Positions 36,435 through 48,064 of a stretch of 64,000 nucleotides of DNA are shown piece by piece. The translations under genes were made by a program, and so were the position numbers. The notes below the pieces were generated by a model. It saw nothing but the letters and a program-made list of their open reading frames with translations. It was not told the origin of the DNA and did not search any database. The number at the start of each line of letters is the position of its first letter. Position 1 is the stretch's first letter. Source of the DNA: Xylogone sp. PMI_703 (taxonomy: Eukaryota > Ascomycota > Leotiomycetes); the NCBI GenBank assembly GCA_021399445.1, contig JAJTUQ010000005.1:1240001-1304000 (forward strand), written 5' to 3'.

Positions 36435-38307
36435 TCACGCTGATCTATCTTCTAAATCCTTCAACGCTTCCAACTGGTCCTCCTTATGTCTATAATGGAT
36501 ACTGTAGAGACTGAGGACTAGCCCCAAAACACAAGCAACTAATGTAACCAGATAGGCGCTTTGGTAACAGTACAGACCTTCCGTACAAGACCTCTCGCCA
36601 CCAGGCAGTACAATGCTGTGTTGATCGAAGACTACTCCATAGAAGAGGTTAAATACGTTACCCGATACAACTGGGGCTAATGTCATAAAACCCCAGTTTG
36701 TACTAAGACCGTGGATACCAAAAGCTTCTGCAACAATTGAGGGGTAGCATCCGAAAAGCAAACCGTATCCAAGTCCCGAAAGGCCGGATACGAGGCCAAG
36801 GTAATGTGGGTTCTGAATGTTGAGAGCGAAAACCTGGGCTACGAAGAAGATGATAGAAGCTATGACTAGACACCAGAGGCGATTGGCATGAAGGACTTTG
36901 ACAAGAAGATCCGATCCGACACCTGTTTGCAATTAGGAAATGTCATGTCGTGAGTATGGTATACCTTACCACTACAAAGTCGTCCGAGGAAGCTACAGAT
37001 TGAGAGGATAGAGACATGCATCGCTTGGCGTCTGATGATGAATTCGTCTGTAACTGAATCATCGTAGTGCCTCCATAATGCAGTAGCCTGTTGTAGTTAG
37101 TAAGTTATGGAATGAGATGGAAAGCATGGGCAACCTACGTCGTTGCCAACATTGCTACGAGACATAAATGTTAGCATTCATCATTAGACATAGCATTTCA
37201 TAGAGTAAGTAAAGAACAAGCTTACTTGATTGTCATTAAGCCTATACCGGCCATTATTCCCATAAGTGAAAATAGTTGCCAAAACGCAGGGTGCGTGATC
37301 ATCTTCAGCCCTCGAATGTCTACACGATGTGAACGATCCTTATCAACATGGTTCTCTTCATCAATGACATCGTCTAGGGCTGAAGATGAGGGTGCGGACA
37401 TCAGGGAGGAGGTTTCGTCTGTAGCAGACATGACGCCAGCAGGGGCACCATCCTCTGTAGCATGCGGATTTAGGATGTCTTCGCCCTCGGAATTTATGAT
37501 TCTAAAGATGGACTTACCCGGCTCAACTAAGTCTCGACCACGATGCTTGCTCTCTTCTGACTTTGTCCTCCGTAGTACATTGGAATTGGCCCTTGTTCGC
37601 CCTTGACTAGTTGGCAAGCTCGTGTATTGTGGGTGTGGTAACACTCGCAGGAAGAAAAAAGACACAAAAACAAGGCCAAAGGTTCCGTATGATAGTACCA
37701 GTAAGAAGTGCCCTGTCGAACCCGGGAAGACCACCTCCCCAAAAAGAGAGAAAAAGAAAGCGCTGAGGCCGAATGCAGCTAATGGGAACGCAGTCGCTGT
37801 TCCTCGATGATGAGGCCAGTTAAGTGCAGAAGTCTTAACAGCCGCAGCAAAAGCCATGCAGCCGCCCCAACCAGTTAAGAAGGAGTACAAGCATAGAAGA
37901 GGCACTGAGCCACTACCGTTATCGAAGGCTTGATGCAATGGGAAATATCCTCCTCCAAGAAAGAAAGCCCCTGCCATTACGGCCAGCCGTGGTCCTCTAG
38001 CATCGACGAGCATGCCAACAGGTATTCCTAACAAATACATCCCCAAGTTACCAGCAAGTCCCTAGCTCATCAGTATGTATGATGTAATTGAAGACAGAGG
38101 TGTCTCACAATGATATTGCTCTGTGTTGACGACAGCTTCAGCTTCTCGGCGAACTGCGGCGCCCATGCTGAATACACATACTGACATTGTAAGTATTGGT
38201 ATGGACTGAAATCATATCAAACGCACATTGGTCCCGCACGCCAGCGATATGACCGTTGCCGCAACGCTCGATACAATCCTAGCTCTTCGGAGTGAACTTT
38301 CCGACAT
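36435..38307 (-). CDS. MFS transporter, nodulin-like/Mch1-like
   Basis: Major facilitator superfamily protein of the nodulin-like group seen in fungal Mch1-type monocarboxylate-transporter homologues; the substrate is unknown. Six exons on the minus strand (38307-38227, 38180-38109, 38061-37226, 37154-37139, 37087-36970, 36922-36435) give 536 residues. The N-terminus reads SLACGTN-YVYSAWAPQFAEKL, then SNIIGLAGNLGMYLLGIPVG and LVDARGPR, with HHRGTATAFPLAAFGLSAFF in TM4-5. A hydrophilic central loop of about 90 residues (including GRDLVEPGKSIF) is followed by MKMITHPAFWQLF-type sequence and the C-terminal helices. The fourth exon is only 16 nt. Plasma-membrane or vacuolar location cannot be told from sequence. 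Confidence 0.87.
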
Positions 38308-38719
38308 ATTGGCGATAGCGTCCTCGTGACGTAGAAATGAAAGTATAGATTCAACTATTTTGCATCGCGAGAATATGAGGTCGCTTTGTTGTTTTTAAAA
38401 GTCCAGCAGCAGGCCCTTTTGGAAGAGCGATAGTCAACAGAGGAGATTTGAAGTTGGGGGAGCGCGTCGTTCAAAGATGGGAGCTGTCATTGCGATTAAT
38501 TAAGGTACGTCTTACCCTTATCTACGGGGTCCGGCATCGGCTTGGCTGCTTTAGTACTAGTACCATGGCCTAGCCACAGTTACGTTACGCTTGTGGAACA
38601 GCCGCGCGGATAACACTCTGGGCAAACATCTTGTGACGTCCTTGAAACTACATCTAAAGACAGTACATTCAAGACATCGCCATCATCAAAGTTCGTCCTT
38701 CGGGATAAACATCGTCAGG
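38308..38719. promoter_or_regulatory. Divergent promoter, MFS transporter and TMS1
   Basis: A 412-bp gap between divergent start codons. It should hold both promoters. No known motif stands out beyond AT-rich stretches around 38340-38400. Confidence 0.5.
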
Positions 38720-40263
38720 ATGGGCGCATTACTTTCTATACCGATGCTTGCTGTTCCAAGCGTGGGAACTGTAAGTTATCTTGCTATTGTTATGAGGTCA
38801 TGGAAACGTGATCTAACTTGTCGCAGCTTTTGACCTTTGCGGGCAGCTGTTGTGGTGCCGCAACATGTTCTGCAGTATGCAGTGCTTGTGGAAAGTGTGG
38901 CAATAGGTATGGATCTTTGCCGGTGATTTATCAGTTGTAGGTATTGACTCGCGACAGTGTTGCTACTCGTATTGCCTATGCTCTTATCCTTCTTGTGAAC
39001 TCGATCCTCTCTTGGATTATGCTTACACCATGGGCGATAAATAAACTACAACATTTAACCTTCGACTATATGAAGATCAGCTGTCCTGAAGGAGAATGTT
39101 ACGGATGGGTCGCGGTTCATAGGATTAACTTCGCTCTTGGTATCTTCCATATCATCATGGCTCTCCTTCTCCTAGGCGTTCACTCGTCCAAAAATCCTCG
39201 CGCGAGCATTCAGAATGGTTTCTGGGGGCCGAAAATCATCGCATGGCTAGCATTGATTGTGCTGTCCTTCCTCATTCCAGATGGATTTTTTATGTTCTGG
39301 GGAAACTATATCGCTTTCACCGGAGCTACTCTGTTCCTCCTCCTGGGATTAATTCTCTTGGTCGATCTCGCACATACCTGGGCTGAATACTGTCTAGAAC
39401 AAATCGACAATACCGATTCCCGTGTCTGGAGAGGAGTTCTGATTGGATCGACTTTGGGAATGTACGCGGCGTCAATAGCAATGACTATTCTTCAGTATAT
39501 TTTCTTCGCATCAAGCGGTTGTTCGATGAATCAAACCGCCATCACGCTGAACCTCATATTCTTCATTGTTGTATCGGCCATTTCAGTGCATCCTGCTATT
39601 CAAGAATACAATCCAAAGGCCGGTCTTGCTCAGTCAGCCATGGTCGCTGTGTACTGCACATACCTCACAATGTCAGCAGTTTCTATGGAGCCAGATGACA
39701 AGCACTGCAATCCCCTTATTCGGGCACAAGGAACTCGCACAACATCAATTGTTATTGGTGCTATTGTCACTATGCTAACAGTTGCATATACTACAACAAG
39801 AGCCGCTACGCAAGGTGTTGCACTAGGAGGCAACGGAAAAGGTATCAGACTACCAGATGACGATGAACATGATCTTGTTACACAGCAGCCGGATAGTCGG
39901 CGTGAAATGCGTGCAGCAGCTCTTCGCCAAGCCGTTGAAGAGGGCAGTCTCCCTGCTGATGCGCTTTTGGACGATGACGACGATAGCGACGGCGGAAACA
40001 CCTCTAAAGATGATGAAAGAACTTCTACACAGTACAACTACGCCCTGTTCCACTTCATATTCTTCCTTGCGACTGCATGGGTGGCTACCTTGTTGACAAT
40101 GAACTTCGAAGAATCGACCAAGGATGGAAATGATTTCGCTCCAGTTGGAAGGACGTACTGGGCAAGCTGGGTTAAGATTGTGAGTGCTTGGGTGTGTTAT
40201 GCGATCTATGTATGGACGCTGGTTGCACCTATTGTCCTTCCCGATCGGTTCGACTTTGCATGA
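38720..40263 (+). CDS. TMS1: Serinc-family membrane protein Tms1
   Basis: Multi-pass membrane protein of the TDE1/Serinc family; yeast Tms1 is vacuolar and its biochemical role is uncertain (serine incorporation into lipids was proposed for animal homologues). Three exons (38720-38770, 38827-38906, 38958-40263) give 478 residues. The cysteine-rich N-terminal signature (SCCGAATCSAVCSACGKC) bridges exons 1-3, followed by SVATRIAYALILLVNSILSW, YGWVAVHRINFALG, IPDGFFMFWGNY and the C-terminal FFLATAWVATLLTMN and YWASWVKIVSAWVCYAIYVW segments. About ten hydrophobic segments are visible. An acidic loop (LLDDDDDSDGGNTSKDDE) near residue 370 is typical of the family. The start ATG begins MGALLSIPML. 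Confidence 0.95.
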
Positions 40264-40777
40264 ACGTTGAGATTAGGTGGACAGCTTGTGATTTTACATT
40301 GTCGTTGCTATACTTGCGCACGTGTGCATTTCTAGAAGCCCATTATTAGATTATTGTAGCCATATGCATAGGATAATAATTTGACATTTATCTACAATAT
40401 TAAATCTTCTAAAGAATGCCTCGGAACCCTTGATTTTCGTTCCTTTGGCCTCAAGCTATCCGGAAGACGGTTAGATGGCAGATGCAAAGCAATCTTGTTC
40501 CTGAATTTTGTGGCGCTCGAACTTGGAGAGCGATAAAAGATAAGGCAAGGTTCTTCGATAGTGGAAACCAGCCTTGCTAGCGCCATGCATGATATTCTCT
40601 AACCCAAAATGGAATAGCCTACCGCAACCTCTCTGGAAGATAACTTTTCTAGCTTTTGTATTTGCACCAAGACTCTAATCCAATTCTACACCATCACCGA
40701 ACCTCCCCCCGTATAACTACAGACAGGGCGAGCCAGTGCCGAGGCAGTGAACCCTATCACCAAACAAATACTTTAAC
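40264..40777. other. Intergenic: TMS1 3' region and SNU13 promoter
   Basis: About 0.5 kb. The first part is TMS1 3' UTR; the part after about 40620 is the SNU13 promoter and leader. A minus-strand open stretch at 40392-40586 has no recognisable content. Confidence 0.5.
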
Positions 40778-41314
40778 ATGGCTGATCAAGCTAGCGCTGG
40801 TAAGCTTCATCTTTGTAATTTTTTCTTCTCCGCCTAATAAAATTTTGTAGCTTGGCCCCTCGCCGATGAGGCTCTTACACAGTCTATTTTGGATCTTGTG
40901 CAACAAAGCTCTCACTACCGCCAGTTGAAAAAAGGAGCCAACGAGGCTACAAAAACACTTAACCGTGGTATCTCTGAGGTCGTCATCTTGGCTGCAGACG
41001 CTTCGCCTTTAGCTATTCTACTTCATCTGCCACTCTTGGCTGAAGACAAGGTACTATTTCTATTCGAACAAACGAGGATCAGTTGTGCTTACGACTATGC
41101 ATAGAACGTTCCATATGTCTTTGTCCCTAGCAAACAGGCTCTGTAAGAAAAACTTTTCTACATTTGGATTTGATGGTTACTGACTCTTAGTAGTGGCAGA
41201 GCCTGTGGTGTCAGCCGCGCTGTAATTGCATGCTCAATTACCACCAACGAAGCTTCCGATCTCATGGGACAGATCAGAGAGTTGAAGGATAAGATTGAGA
41301 GGCTTATGATCTAA
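40778..41314 (+). CDS. SNU13: U4/U6.U5 snRNP and box C/D snoRNP protein Snu13 (15.5K)
   Basis: Small RNA-binding protein of the L7Ae family that recognises k-turns in U4 snRNA and box C/D snoRNAs, acting in splicing and rRNA modification in the nucleus and nucleolus. Four exons (40778-40799, 40851-41050, 41105-41142, 41194-41314) give 126 residues, the same length as the yeast protein. Conserved blocks are [18 protein letters not shown] (RNA-binding helix), [37 protein letters not shown], and the C-terminal [13 protein letters not shown]. The fourth exon begins after a TAGTAG acceptor; choosing the second AG restores ALGRACG. The gene is short yet has three introns, consistent with the density seen elsewhere in the window. 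Confidence 0.98.
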
Positions 41315-41987
41315 GACCGGGGCGCTAGATGTATCAGGAATAAAGCTAGTTGTCTCCTATTAGCAGCTGCAGTAAATGCTCTGATATAGGGATTAGTGTC
41401 GAGATTTGTTGCTTTACTTAGCTCTCGAGCCTTACACGTGGAATAGAAAATCTTTTTTTACCACCTTAACTCCAAGCATTCATGACCGATTTGGCACCTG
41501 GAAATAACTTGCGAAGGAAGTATGGATCTCCATGGATTATGAGCTGTACTTATGCTATCTGTGCTTTGGACTTTTGCTTGTGTTATCAGCTACACTCTAC
41601 CTCATACTTGGCTTTTGCTAGCTGCTTATACTCTGGTGACTCGCTTTAATATAGAGCTCCTACTGGACATAGAAAATGTACTCCGTGCTGTGAGGATGCC
41701 CATCATTTATTACTAGAATGGAGAGAAGAATGGCACCATAGTTTGTATTTTCAACATCAAAGTTATTACTACAGTATTCCCGTACCTGACTTATGAATGA
41801 GTCACATATGAAGTATCTCAACAATGTCCAAAAGAGCTCTAATGTTGGGTGATTTTATTCTATGAATATAAGTGGAACTCATAGACGTTAACTTTTTGAG
41901 TTTGACTTCAATCAAAATCCTCAAAATTTGCTTCCTAAACGCCATGACGCCTGTTAAATGTACAACGTTATATCATTTTCTTTCTGT
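41315..41987. other. Convergent 3' regions of SNU13 and cystathionine beta-lyase, with possible retroelement scrap
   Basis: About 0.67 kb between two facing stop codons. Around 41664-41735 one frame reads TGHRKCTPCC, EDAHHLLLEW and REEW, resembling the cysteine/histidine motif found near the C-terminus of fungal LINE-type polyproteins, with stops just upstream. This may be a tiny decayed fragment or chance. Nothing else is seen. Confidence 0.3.
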
Positions 41988-43400
41988 TCATGAACTCGGT
42001 TCCAATACTCCTGAATCCGAGGATTCTCCTGATGTGCTAGAATATGGTTTCGCATGGATGCCATCCAGAGTTACTGTAACGGCGCCAGCTTGAACAAGCT
42101 GTAGAGTGTTAACATACCTTCCCCATACGGTAGGCAATATGAGAGGACAACTTACTGCTCTGCTTAGATCGTCGATTAAATCATCCACATCTTCAATTCC
42201 GACACACAGTCTAATAATATCTTCCGGCATGTTCCTCTCTTTTCGAGTCTTGGCATCTATGCTAGCATGGCTCATCTGGCAAGGCATACTGATCAAGCTA
42301 TTAACACAGCCAAAACTTACGCTAATACCCCATAGCCTTGCTGCTTCAACAATGCGCTCAGAAAGAGCTACGTCACCTGTCTCAAACGACAATACGGCGC
42401 CAGCGCCGCGTGCCATAGACCAATGCAAATCGTACTGCGGGTGGGATTTTAGACCTGGATAGCGTACTCGAAAACCACGGGCTTCTAGAAACTCGGCAAT
42501 AGCTTGGGCGTTCGATTGCTGCTTCTCCATTCTAATGGCTAGTGTTTTAATACCTCTCATCAGAAGAAAAGCATCGTTGGGTGCAAGCCCACAGCCTGTA
42601 GCATTGATGGTGAAGTACATCTTATCTCCAAGTGCTGGATCATTCACTGCTAACACACCAGCCATAATATCATGATGCCCAGAAAGGTATTTTGTTCCTG
42701 ACTCATAGACAATATCTGCTCCAAGATCTAGCGGGTTGGCAAGCATTGGTGAGAGCATCGTGTTGTCAACGACGACTAAGGCTTTTTCATTGGCGGTATG
42801 AACCATTTTTGCAATCGTGGGGATATCAACGATCTTGATTAACGGGTTCGTTGGGGTCTCTAGCAAGACCATAGCAGTCTTTTCGGATACGACATCCTTT
42901 ACTCTCTCTGGCGAAGTTGTATCAACATGGTGGACGATGATGCCATTGTTGGCGGACAAGTATGTCAACAAACGGTTGGTACCGCCATACAGATCATCCC
43001 CAGTGATTACTTCATCTCCAGGACGAAGGATTCTAGTAATCACGTCCAAAGCTCCCATACCCGACCCAACGACCAAGGCCCTGGTCGCATTCATTATTTT
43101 GGCAAGGTGACGCTCCAAATGAGTACGTGTGGGATTGCCCGACCGTGTGTAGTCATATTCTGAACCTCCACCAGCAGCTCGCTGCTTGAATGTCGCAGAC
43201 TGATAAATTGGTATGCTCGAGGCTCCATATTGGTCCTTACTGTCCGTGTATACTAACTCGGTGGCCAATGCATATTTCCTTCCATTTCTTGGACTGGATG
43301 GGGCTGGTGATGGAGGGAGATTGTGGCCTTCTAAATCGACGTGTGGAAATGCTTTTCCAGCAGCAGCACTGAGCTTGCCATCTCCTGGCGGTGTAGACAT
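41988..43400 (-). CDS. STR3: Cystathionine beta-lyase
   Basis: PLP-dependent Cys/Met-metabolism enzyme that splits cystathionine to homocysteine, pyruvate and ammonia in methionine synthesis (Neurospora met-2, Aspergillus metG type). One intron (42099-42155) leaves 451 residues. Visible motifs are YTRSGNPTR, GSGMGALDV, DDLYGGTNRL, LLETPTNPL, VVDNTMLSP and the PLP-lysine motif SGTKYLSGH (Lys at about residue 237). The fungal subtype shows as SFGCVNSLISMPCQMSHASI and PEDIIRLCVGIEDVDDLI near the end. The intron is 57 bp, a multiple of three with no stop, so the unspliced form would still read through; removing it restores SRALVQAGAVTV, which fits the family. Cystathionine gamma-synthase and gamma-lyase are related alternatives, but the C-terminal block favours beta-lyase. 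Confidence 0.93.
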   Translation of the reverse strand: MSTPPGDGKLSAAAGKAFPHVDLEGHNLPPSPAPSSPRNGRKYALATELVYTDSKDQYGASSIPIYQSATFKQRAAGGGSEYDYTRSGNPTRTHLERHLAKIMNATRALVVGSGMGALDVITRILRPGDEVITGDDLYGGTNRLLTYLSANNGIIVHHVDTTSPERVKDVVSEKTAMVLLETPTNPLIKIVDIPTIAKMVHTANEKALVVVDNTMLSPMLANPLDLGADIVYESGTKYLSGHHDIMAGVLAVNDPALGDKMYFTINATGCGLAPNDAFLLMRGIKTLAIRMEKQQSNAQAIAEFLEARGFRVRYPGLKSHPQYDLHWSMARGAGAVLSFETGDVALSERIVEAARLWGISVSFGCVNSLISMPCQMSHASIDAKTRKERNMPEDIIRLCVGIEDVDDLIDDLSRAVSCPLILPTVWGRYVNTLQLVQAGAVTVTLDGIHAKPYSSTSGESSDSGVLEPSS

Positions 43401-43938
43401 ATTTCGAGGAATTGGGATTATATTGAGAAAGTTGTTGAAGATGGAGCGGGGGCGGCTGCTAGAAAGCTGTCGTAGATATTAGATGAGAAGTGGTCAACCA
43501 ACGTGGTATGAAATCTGAGTGGCTAACGGGTGAGAAAATTCGATGTATCAATGTATATTCAGATACTTCACTGTAAAGTACTGGGGATGATGTTTCTACT
43601 ATGAGTCGGAGGGTTATCGGAATCGTGGGGTAAGCCAATTTCACGCTAAATTTGGCCCCAAGATGGCGTGCTTAGCTGTGCCTGAATATTCTGTAAGGGA
43701 GCGAGAGGGGATATTCCCCATAAAACTCCCCGTAAAAAACTCACGTTCGTTCATGTTCAAATAACTGTTCTAACACCAAGGTTGTAGTATATTCATTGCG
43801 AACTTTCCATTCTGATTTCATTATAGTTCATACATATATAGAGATGCGCCTCTACCTATATACCGACAATCCTAGTTATGAGAGTCCTTAGCGCCGCATA
43901 CATATGATACAACCATCTAGAAACATTATACCTCACTC
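43401..43938. other. Intergenic: cystathionine beta-lyase promoter and MSP1 3' end
   Basis: A 538-bp AT-rich gap between two minus-strand genes. It holds the lyase promoter next to 43401 and the MSP1 3' UTR next to 43938. No motif is singled out. Confidence 0.5.
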
Positions 43939-45366
43939 TCAATCCGTGGAGACTGCTGTAGGCTCATTATCGTCCACATCTTCGTATTCATCATTGGACT
44001 CTTCCACTTGCGTCTCAATATTTTGTGCGCTCTTAGCAGTAAAACGTGCGTGATTTTCCCTGAGGATCTCACCACCACCTTTCCGGCCGAAGAAGTCTTC
44101 CGTCCTGATACCGCGGACGGCATCAGGTTTGACCCCTGACATTGTCACACCTCGCTGCCGTTGCTCTCGAATAAACTCCCGCACAGGTACCATAGCTGCA
44201 TCCCTACATGCTTCTTTAATATCACTCCCTGACATGCCGGCCATAACTCGAGTCAAATACTCAATGTCGAAATGTTCCGGATCAGTTTTTGTATCCTTTA
44301 AGATGAGTTTTAATATGCGCCGTCGTTGAGAAGTAGATGGTAAGGATACTGGAAACTTTTTAGGCATTCTCCGTAAGATTGCTTCATCGATATCTTGTAT
44401 TCTGTTTGTAGCACCAAGGATCATAATGCGAGCTGGAAGGCCAGATGTATTGGCGGACGTTAAGCCATCCCATAGTGTCATGAACCTGTAATTCGTCAGA
44501 AAAATATACAATCTTTAGATAACTTAAAATGCTAGTATCCTTACTCTGCTTTGACCATTCCGCTTGCTTCATGCTCTCCACTTCTACGTTGTCCAAGTAC
44601 GGCGTCGATCTCATCAATGAAAACAATTGTTGGTTGTAATTTTCGGGCCAAGGAGAACACTGCTCTTACGAGCTTATTAGAGTCACCAAACCACTTCTCC
44701 GTTAATGTAGAAATGTGCAAATTGATAAAACAGGCTCCACTTTCATGAGCCAGAGCCTTTGCAAGCATAGTCTTGCCACAACCAGGTGGACCATATAGTA
44801 GTACTCCCGACGGAGCAGCAAGAAGTGGTGACGAATCCGAATACAGATGAGGCATGGTAAGAGGGTATATGACAGATTCCTTCAATTCTTCGATTATATC
44901 ATCCAGACCTCCAATATCTATTTCCATTTGTCAGTACGAGGGTCTAACTTGGTGACAGGGCACTGCATACCATCAAATCCAACAGGTATATCTTCAGGTG
45001 CTACAACTTCCATTGCAATCTGGTTCTCATATTGATCTAAAACAAGGTCTTCTTTCCTTGGACGTCGGGTCTTTTTAGGGCCTCTGTTGGTATCGTCCTC
45101 TGATTCTGAATCTTCAATATTTTTGTCTAATCTTCGCAGGTTTGCTACCGCCCTGATTCGGGCTTGCTCATGTTGTTCTTTCTCCGGGTCCACTGCTAGT
45201 GGTAGATTCGCAAGGGTACTTTTTATGATATAATATAACGAGGCACTCTAGGCGGATATGTATTATTATCTATGCACTGGAGCATCCAGAGGAAAGGCGG
45301 ACTTACTGAAACAGCTAGGAGCAAAAGGTCCTGCAGGAATCCATACTTCCTGGAACCTTCACCCAT
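43939..45366 (-). CDS. MSP1: Outer-mitochondrial AAA ATPase Msp1
   Basis: Membrane-anchored AAA ATPase that extracts mislocalised tail-anchored proteins from the mitochondrial outer membrane (ATAD1/Msp1). Exons on the minus strand are 45366-45307, 45247-44971, 44917-44545 and 44485-43939, giving 418 residues. An N-terminal hydrophobic segment split by the first intron ([11 protein letters not shown], then SLYYIIKS) is the anchor. The AAA core starts at [13 protein letters not shown], with Walker A GPPGCGKT (about 155-162), Walker B IVFIDEID (about 209-216), sensor [10 protein letters not shown] and arginine-finger region [12 protein letters not shown]. The pore-loop aromatic lies in [12 protein letters not shown]. 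An acidic C-terminal tail follows the core and is longer than in yeast. The first exon was chosen because it restores a membrane anchor. Confidence 0.94.
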
Positions 45367-45803
45367 TTTGTATAAAGATGCAAATGTCCTGATGATAGGT
45401 TGTGGGGTTTAATAAAGGACCAGGCAGGGCCCGTTGACGATTGGGAAGTTGTCGTGTCGGATATGGCTTTCGCAAGATGTGGCGGAACTTCTGTGGCTTG
45501 TGAAATTTTGCAGGGATTAGTTGTTCCTCGGCACGTATCGCGACAAATGGTAGACGGCTATGTCCTTATTAGGTTTAGCTTTATTTACTCCCAGTAGCCG
45601 TACCGTAGTAAACCTTCCCCGTCCCACCCTGGTGATTTATGCAGTTATCGAAAAACTTTGTGAATATGCATCCGTAGCCTAAGACGGACTGATTATACCG
45701 TGACACCCAGATTGGATTTCCTCCCTGGGACTTACATTTTTTTTTGGTCAGCCTTTGACTTTCAAACCGCTAGAGGGTCAAATCCTTAAATAAGATATCC
45801 CTA
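45367..45803. promoter_or_regulatory. Divergent promoter, MSP1 and CSM1/PCS1
   Basis: A 437-bp gap between divergent start codons. An open stretch at 45400-45597 on the plus strand lacks any domain and is ignored. No known operator is recognised. Confidence 0.5.
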
Positions 45804-47504
45804 ATGGCTAGGTCAAAGACGACGCGTACTACATTGTCTAGTCTTGTTGAGTCCGACTCTGACGACGATAATCAATCCAATGAACTCTCTACGATGCCGA
45901 CTCCGGATTCTGCTGCGGAAAACAAACCTGTTGCAAAATCGCGTGCTACCAGGGGGAAATCCAACACAGCGAAGGTAACGAATACCAAAGCTACTTCAGG
46001 ACGAGCTGGCGGGCGATTGACAGCGAAACTCAAAGATGCAGCTTCTGTTCCCGTAAAAAGGGGCAAACGAACGGCTCCTACCGATAAGGCCAACCAACAG
46101 AATACGAGTGATGCCGAAGAAGGAGAAGAAGAAGGAGGAGGAGGAGGAGGAGGGGGGGGCGAAGTAGAAGAAGAAGCAGAAGAAGAATTCGATGAGACAG
46201 AAAAAAATGAAGATAGCCAGGCAGAAGATATTGCTTCAGATGAATTAGATCAGTCATCGACAGTAGCAAAGGAGCAATCCAAAGCAGCTAGAGGGACTGC
46301 CAAGAAAAAGGGTACTACTAAAGCTACTGATACAGTTGAGGTCGAAACTCCAGAAGAGACTGAAGTTGAATCGCGAGTTACGAAGAAGAAACCCGCTAGC
46401 AAAAAGGCGCGATCTAAAGTGATTGAAGAAGAGATAATCCCGGAGACTCAAACAGCCGATATGGATATAGATGAAGAAGAAAACGAGCATGTAGAGAATG
46501 AGATAGCCCATCAGTCACGCCGTGTCAGTCACATCCATTCTGGTTCACGTCACACGTCTGGACCAAGAACGCGGGCGGGAAGTGTATCGGATACAGAGCA
46601 TAATGATCCCGCTCTAAGAAGGAAACTAGGAGAAATGACAAAGAAGTTCGAAAGCCTAGAAGCGAAATATCGTGATTTGCGTGAACTTGGACTGCGAGAA
46701 GCAGAGCGGAACTTTGAAAGGCTCAAGAAGCAAGGAGAAGAAAGAACCAAGGGTAACTCCATATGCAGATATCCATGATTGCACATACTAATTGGTGTTA
46801 GTTGCGAATGAACTGATTTCATCACTGAAGACCGATTTGGCCACCCAAACCGAACTGGCCAAGAGTGTACAAAAACATGTCGAGACCATAAAAATTAAGG
46901 ATGCACAATTGCTAGAATCTGCCAAAGACCATGAGAAGCTGCGAGAGGGGCTTGCTGCGATGAAAGCAGAAAATAAAACTCTGGCAGCTAAGTTGGCTGC
47001 AAACCGGCTTGCTGCTGCTTCTGTGGAAAGCACATCAGCCAAAGTCCCTGCAAGTGCGGCCAAAACGAATGGGGTCATTAAGATGGTAGGAAGTGTGGAA
47101 GCTGCCCAAACGGCACAGGCTGCACAGCTTAAAGAAGACCTCTATAGCGATCTGACAGGTTTAATAATCAGATCAGTCAGGCGAGAGTCAGAGGAAGATA
47201 TCTTTGACTGTATTCAAACAGGACGCAATGGCAGTAAGTTATCTGGTCTCTCTATTCCGGATAGAATATTGACTGTGGAATAGCCCTTCATTTTAAGCTA
47301 GCTATCGGGAATGAGAAAGCCGGAGAAAGTTATGATGACGCCCACTGCGTATACTCTCCTCAGCTTGATCCTAGCAGAGACAGTATGCTTATGGAAACAT
47401 TACCTGATTACCTTGTGGATGAAATCACGTTTCCGCGGTCGCAAGCAGCAAAGTTTTATGCACGTGTCATGAAGTCACTCACGGAGAAAGTAGATAAGGA
47501 GTAA
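45804..47504 (+). CDS. CSM1: Monopolin/chromosome segregation protein Csm1/Pcs1
   Basis: Kinetochore and rDNA-associated protein of the Csm1/Pcs1 family, which cross-links kinetochore components to control sister attachment. Three exons (45804-46752, 46802-47233, 47284-47504) give 533 residues. The first 270 residues are disordered, highly charged and rich in Lys, Glu and Gly, including a run of nine glycines flanked by glutamates encoded by a GGA/GAA tract at about 46105-46195. A long coiled coil follows (LRRKLGEMTKKFESLEAKYRD onward, through AENKTLAAKLAANRL). The C-terminal globular Csm1 domain reads DLTGLIIRSVRRESEEDIFDC, QTGRNGTLHFKLAI, YSPQLD and AAKFYARVMKSL. The second junction restores NGTLHFKLAI. 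Family assignment rests on this C-terminal domain. Confidence 0.88.
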
Positions 47505-48064
47505 TTTTTATATAAGCATCAACGGTTTGGCGCCACTGGAAGCATTTTTGGAGTTCGGCGGGGCATATGGGAATTATCAGACTGCTATAACTAGTAGCAA
47601 TAGGTTCATTATAGGGTTTATCTACAACCGCCAAGTCATTATATCCAGCTCTATATTCTTACGAACGAGTTAGTTTATGACATTCCCAAAGAAACTTGTA
47701 ATTTTGCAAAACGTCTGTCTCGGAGAGTCGAGTTGATGAGCAATAAATAAGGCGATACCCCTGAGCCCCTAAACTCCTTATTAACGCACACATCATCCCT
47801 GCCGTCGCTCGGCAAAATGACATCGTGCAGCCTGTGCAAGTCTCAATTGGAGAACACCAAGGCCACAGGTTGAAAGCCAGTTCTAATGCCGGTCTTCTAA
47901 GAAAGCATCAAAATAAAATTTCGATGTATTCGTCCCGTTAACGGGTATGCCACTCCTTTAGCACTTCTACTCGAATTCTTCGTCGGGAATTGCCTTGGAT
48001 GCGATAGCTTTCGTCGACTCCTAATTTTCCAGCTTCTGGGTACCATTCTGTTCCAGCAGCCAAC
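47505..48064. other. Intergenic: CSM1 3' region and MCD4 promoter
   Basis: A 560-bp gap between tandem plus-strand genes, AT-rich near the CSM1 stop. No repeat, RNA gene or known operator is seen. Confidence 0.5.
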
